Assembly: GCF_017301615.1 (NCBI RefSeq)
Contig: NZ_CP059066.1
Coordinates: 310,001-374,000, forward strand
Direction: 5' to 3'
Source: Koleobacter methoxysyntrophicus
GTDB taxonomy: Bacteria; Bacillota; Thermosediminibacteria; Koleobacterales; Koleobacteraceae
Length of the DNA: 64,000 nt
Shown: positions 62,485 to 64,000 of the stretch, one piece after another
Numbering within the stretch: position 1 is the first letter of the stretch
Layout: each line of letters opens with the position of its first letter
Program-made: the position numbers and the translations under genes
Notes under the pieces: generated by a model
What the model saw: only the letters and a program-made list of their open reading frames with translations
Database searches by the model: none
What the model was told of the DNA's origin: nothing

Positions 62485-62523
62485 AACGGGAAGACCTCCG
62501 CTCTATGCGGAAGCCTTCCCGTT
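62485..62523. terminator. Bidirectional terminator after the antiporter gene
   Basis: A stem AACGGGAAG / CTTCCCGTT with a further internal CCGC/GCGG pairing is followed by TTTTGTATTACTTTTTT on the plus strand. It ends the sigma-54 transcript and, in the other direction, could end the nucleotidyltransferase gene. Confidence 0.8.
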
Positions 62524-62548
62524 TTGTATTACTTTTTTCTTTATTGTT

Positions 62549-62962
62549 TTACTCCCTTTCCAGTCTCTTTAATGCCTGTTCATGATACATATCATAGAAG
62601 GGCTTCATATCAAAAAAAATCCTTCGGCTATTGACTTCAAATTTAACCCTTCTATGGACATTTTTATCTATTAAGAGCTTCTTGTTCAGCATAACCTGTC
62701 GGACAAAATATATATCCGCTTCTTCAAGGTCAATTACATCAGCTTCTGTCCCCAGCATTTCTTCAAGTTCGCCGGCAATCTCTAATTTTCTCTCAAATCT
62801 CTCCAATAACGGCATTCCTTCAGAAAATAGCACAGCAATATCAACATCGCTGCTTCTACGGTTTTTTCCTTTAGCTACTGAACCAAAGAGATATACTATT
62901 TCAATGTCATCTTGATCAGAAAAATAGGCTGTTAATTTTTTAATTAGCAGGTCCTTATCCAT
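62549..62962 (-). CDS. MNT-type minimal nucleotidyltransferase (MntA-like)
   Basis: The protein has 137 residues. The active site is Leu-Phe-Gly-Ser-Val-Ala-Lys-Gly-x5-Ser-Asp-Val-Asp-Ile-Ala, intact. In HEPN-MNT toxin-antitoxin modules the MNT protein AMPylates and silences a HEPN RNase (HepT). No HEPN gene lies on either side here, so this is an orphan or its partner is elsewhere. It lies inside the repeat-bounded block, next to the right repeat. Confidence 0.85.
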   Translation of the reverse strand: MDKDLLIKKLTAYFSDQDDIEIVYLFGSVAKGKNRRSSDVDIAVLFSEGMPLLERFERKLEIAGELEEMLGTEADVIDLEEADIYFVRQVMLNKKLLIDKNVHRRVKFEVNSRRIFFDMKPFYDMYHEQALKRLERE

Positions 62963-62983
62963 AGTTTCTCACCCGTATTCTTA

Positions 62984-63048
62984 AATTACTTCCATAATAA
63001 TAGTTTATCTTTATTTGCAGTATATTTCAACTCAATCTTCAAAATTTA
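62984..63048. repeat. 65-bp direct repeat, right copy (covers panD 3' end)
   Basis: This is the partner of 52761-52825 with three mismatches. It includes the last four codons and stop of panD (63032-63046), so panD is probably the original home of the sequence and the left copy its duplicate. Confidence 0.85.
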
Positions 63049-63409
63049 GATCCTCTGAACAATCTACGGGATTATTCCTTTTATCGACAAAAACAACAAT
63101 AGGCTTGTGCCCCTTTGCCTCCGCGTTTTCCATAATGCAGTAGGAAATGATGATTACCTCATCTCCTTTTTGCACTAAGCGGGCTGCTGCACCGTTTAAA
63201 CATATAGTTCCGCTGCCTCTTTCCCCTGGTATCACATAGGTTTCAAACCTGGCACCGTTGTTATTGTTGACTACCTGCACCTTTTCATTCGGAAGGATAT
63301 CCGCCCTTTCCATGAGCGCTTCATCTATGGTTATGCTCCCCATATACTTCAGGTTGGCATCGGTGACAACGGCCCTATGGATTTTGGATTTCATCATTGT
63401 CCTCAACAC
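63032..63409 (-). CDS. panD: Aspartate 1-decarboxylase
   Basis: The protein has 125 residues and is a pyruvoyl enzyme that makes beta-alanine for pantothenate. The self-cleavage site is Gly24-Ser25 in Tyr-Met-Gly-Ser-Ile-Thr-Ile-Asp. Lys9, His11, Tyr22 and Asn72-type residues around the site are kept, and the start [10 protein letters not shown] is canonical. The start is a GTG at 63409, 7 bases after GGAGGG and 3 bases after the panC stop. Its final codons lie in the right-hand 65-bp repeat. Confidence 0.95.
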   Translation of the reverse strand: MLRTMMKSKIHRAVVTDANLKYMGSITIDEALMERADILPNEKVQVVNNNNGARFETYVIPGERGSGTICLNGAAARLVQKGDEVIIISYCIMENAEAKGHKPIVVFVDKRNNPVDCSEDLNFED

Positions 63410-63412
63410 AGG

Positions 63413-64000
63413 TCAACCCTCCCACAGTATATTATCTATCAGCCTGGTTTTGCCTATAAAAGCAGCAACAGCTATCATTGCCCCTTTTTCAATGTTTATT
63501 ATCTCCTTCAGGGTCTCGGGATGGCAGATGTACACATACTGCAAACGGGCCAGCGGTTCTTTTTCAAATTCTTTTTCAATGCTCTCTATGACGGTTTTGG
63601 CAGACCTTACCCCGCCGTCCAAGAGATTCTCCCCTTTTTTCAAGGCTCTGTAAAGGACCAGAGCTGCCTCTCTTTCTTCGCTATTCAGGTATACGTTTCT
63701 TGAGCTCATAGCAAGGCCGTCCTCTTCCCTTACTACGGGCCCTACAATTATTTCCACAGGAAGATTCAGGTCCTTTACCATCTTCTTTATAACGGCTGCC
63801 TGCTGGGCATCTTTTTGCCCGAAAACGGCTATATCGGGCTGAACGATATTGAACAGTTTCATAACCACCGTGGCAACTCCGGTGAAATGCCCCGGCCTGT
63901 AAGCCCCACACATAACTTCGGTTAAACCCTTTACCTCTACTGTGGCGAGCTGCTCTTCAGGATACATCTCCTCCACATCCGGAGCAAAAACAAGGTCAAC
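63413..64000 (-). CDS. panC: Pantothenate synthetase, N-terminal part beyond window
   Basis: About 196 C-terminal residues of PanC are inside the window; the frame stays open to the right edge. Visible are Leu-Thr-Glu-Val-Met-Cys-Gly-Ala-Tyr-Arg-Pro-Gly-His-Phe-x-Gly-Val-Ala-Thr-Val, Phe-Gly-Gln-Lys-Asp-Ala-Gln-Gln and Met-Ser-Ser-Arg-Asn-Val-Tyr-Leu, which bind pantoate and ATP. It condenses pantoate with the beta-alanine made by PanD. The panB gene probably lies further right. Confidence 0.95.
   Translation of the reverse strand, partial: VDLVFAPDVEEMYPEEQLATVEVKGLTEVMCGAYRPGHFTGVATVVMKLFNIVQPDIAVFGQKDAQQAAVIKKMVKDLNLPVEIIVGPVVREEDGLAMSSRNVYLNSEEREAALVLYRALKKGENLLDGGVRSAKTVIESIEKEFEKEPLARLQYVYICHPETLKEIINIEKGAMIAVAAFIGKTRLIDNILWEG

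Overview
The window looks like a chromosome segment of an anaerobic, endospore-forming member of the Clostridia (low-to-mid GC Firmicutes, possibly thermophilic). The reasons are a GerA-type spore germinant receptor operon, an oxygen-sensitive glycyl radical enzyme with its activase, sigma-54 regulation of catabolic genes, strong AGGAGG-type ribosome binding sites with many GTG and TTG starts, and a guanine riboswitch in front of the purine genes. No rRNA, tRNA or CRISPR repeat array was seen.

Layout. 1-14.1 kb is a defence and accessory region on the minus strand. It holds the 5' end of a type III (Cmr) module (cmr1 plus a RAMP gene cut by the left edge), a pRiA4b ORF-3 family gene, a decayed DUF4153 membrane protein gene, a ParE-like remnant, a hicAB toxin-antitoxin pair with a palindromic operator inside its promoter, a TnpB zinc-ribbon remnant, a Nudix gene, and a type I-B effector operon (cas6-cas8-cas7-cas5-cas3) preceded by a WYL regulator. 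Neither CRISPR module has adaptation genes or an array here. 14.3-16.9 kb is a GC-rich IS607-family element: a serine recombinase, a large TnpB-related protein without a zinc ribbon and without the usual third RuvC aspartate, and a roughly 219-nt GC-rich segment whose two ends can pair (omega-RNA candidate).

17-24.4 kb holds degV, an XRE-cupin regulator, a dipeptidase beside a decayed DUF819 permease gene, and the gerA-C-small ORF-B operon. 24.4-36.8 kb is a purine operon on the minus strand: guanine riboswitch, NCS2 permease, then purE-C-S-Q-L-F-M-N-H-D. This covers all steps from PRPP to IMP except purB. 37-43.3 kb is mixed: a CoA-type Nudix gene, a PIN toxin-antitoxin pair, an HtrA protease, a prolyl-tRNA editing protein, an AbiEii-type nucleotidyltransferase module, a lipoprotein with two repeated halves, and an ABC ATPase fragment.

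43.4-48.6 kb encodes a glycyl radical enzyme and its activase, with a -24/-12 promoter upstream and a PAS-AAA-Fis activator next door. 48.6-52.7 kb has two small hypothetical genes, a frameshifted nucleotidyltransferase gene and a FIST / GAF-PAS-GGDEF-HD-GYP signalling pair. 52.8-63.0 kb is a block bounded by two 65-bp direct repeats (62 of 65 identical). It holds aconitase, isocitrate dehydrogenase and citrate synthase (the oxidative arm to 2-oxoglutarate), a sigma-54 activator, an RpiR-type regulator, and an alanine dehydrogenase-like gene plus an NhaC-type antiporter gene behind a -24/-12 promoter with an upstream palindrome. The right-hand repeat contains the 3' end of panD, and panD-panC run off the right edge.

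The most unusual features are the TnpB-related element with its candidate structured RNA, the repeat-bounded 10-kb metabolic block, the two sigma-54 circuits, and a cluster of genes broken by frameshifts, internal deletions or truncation.
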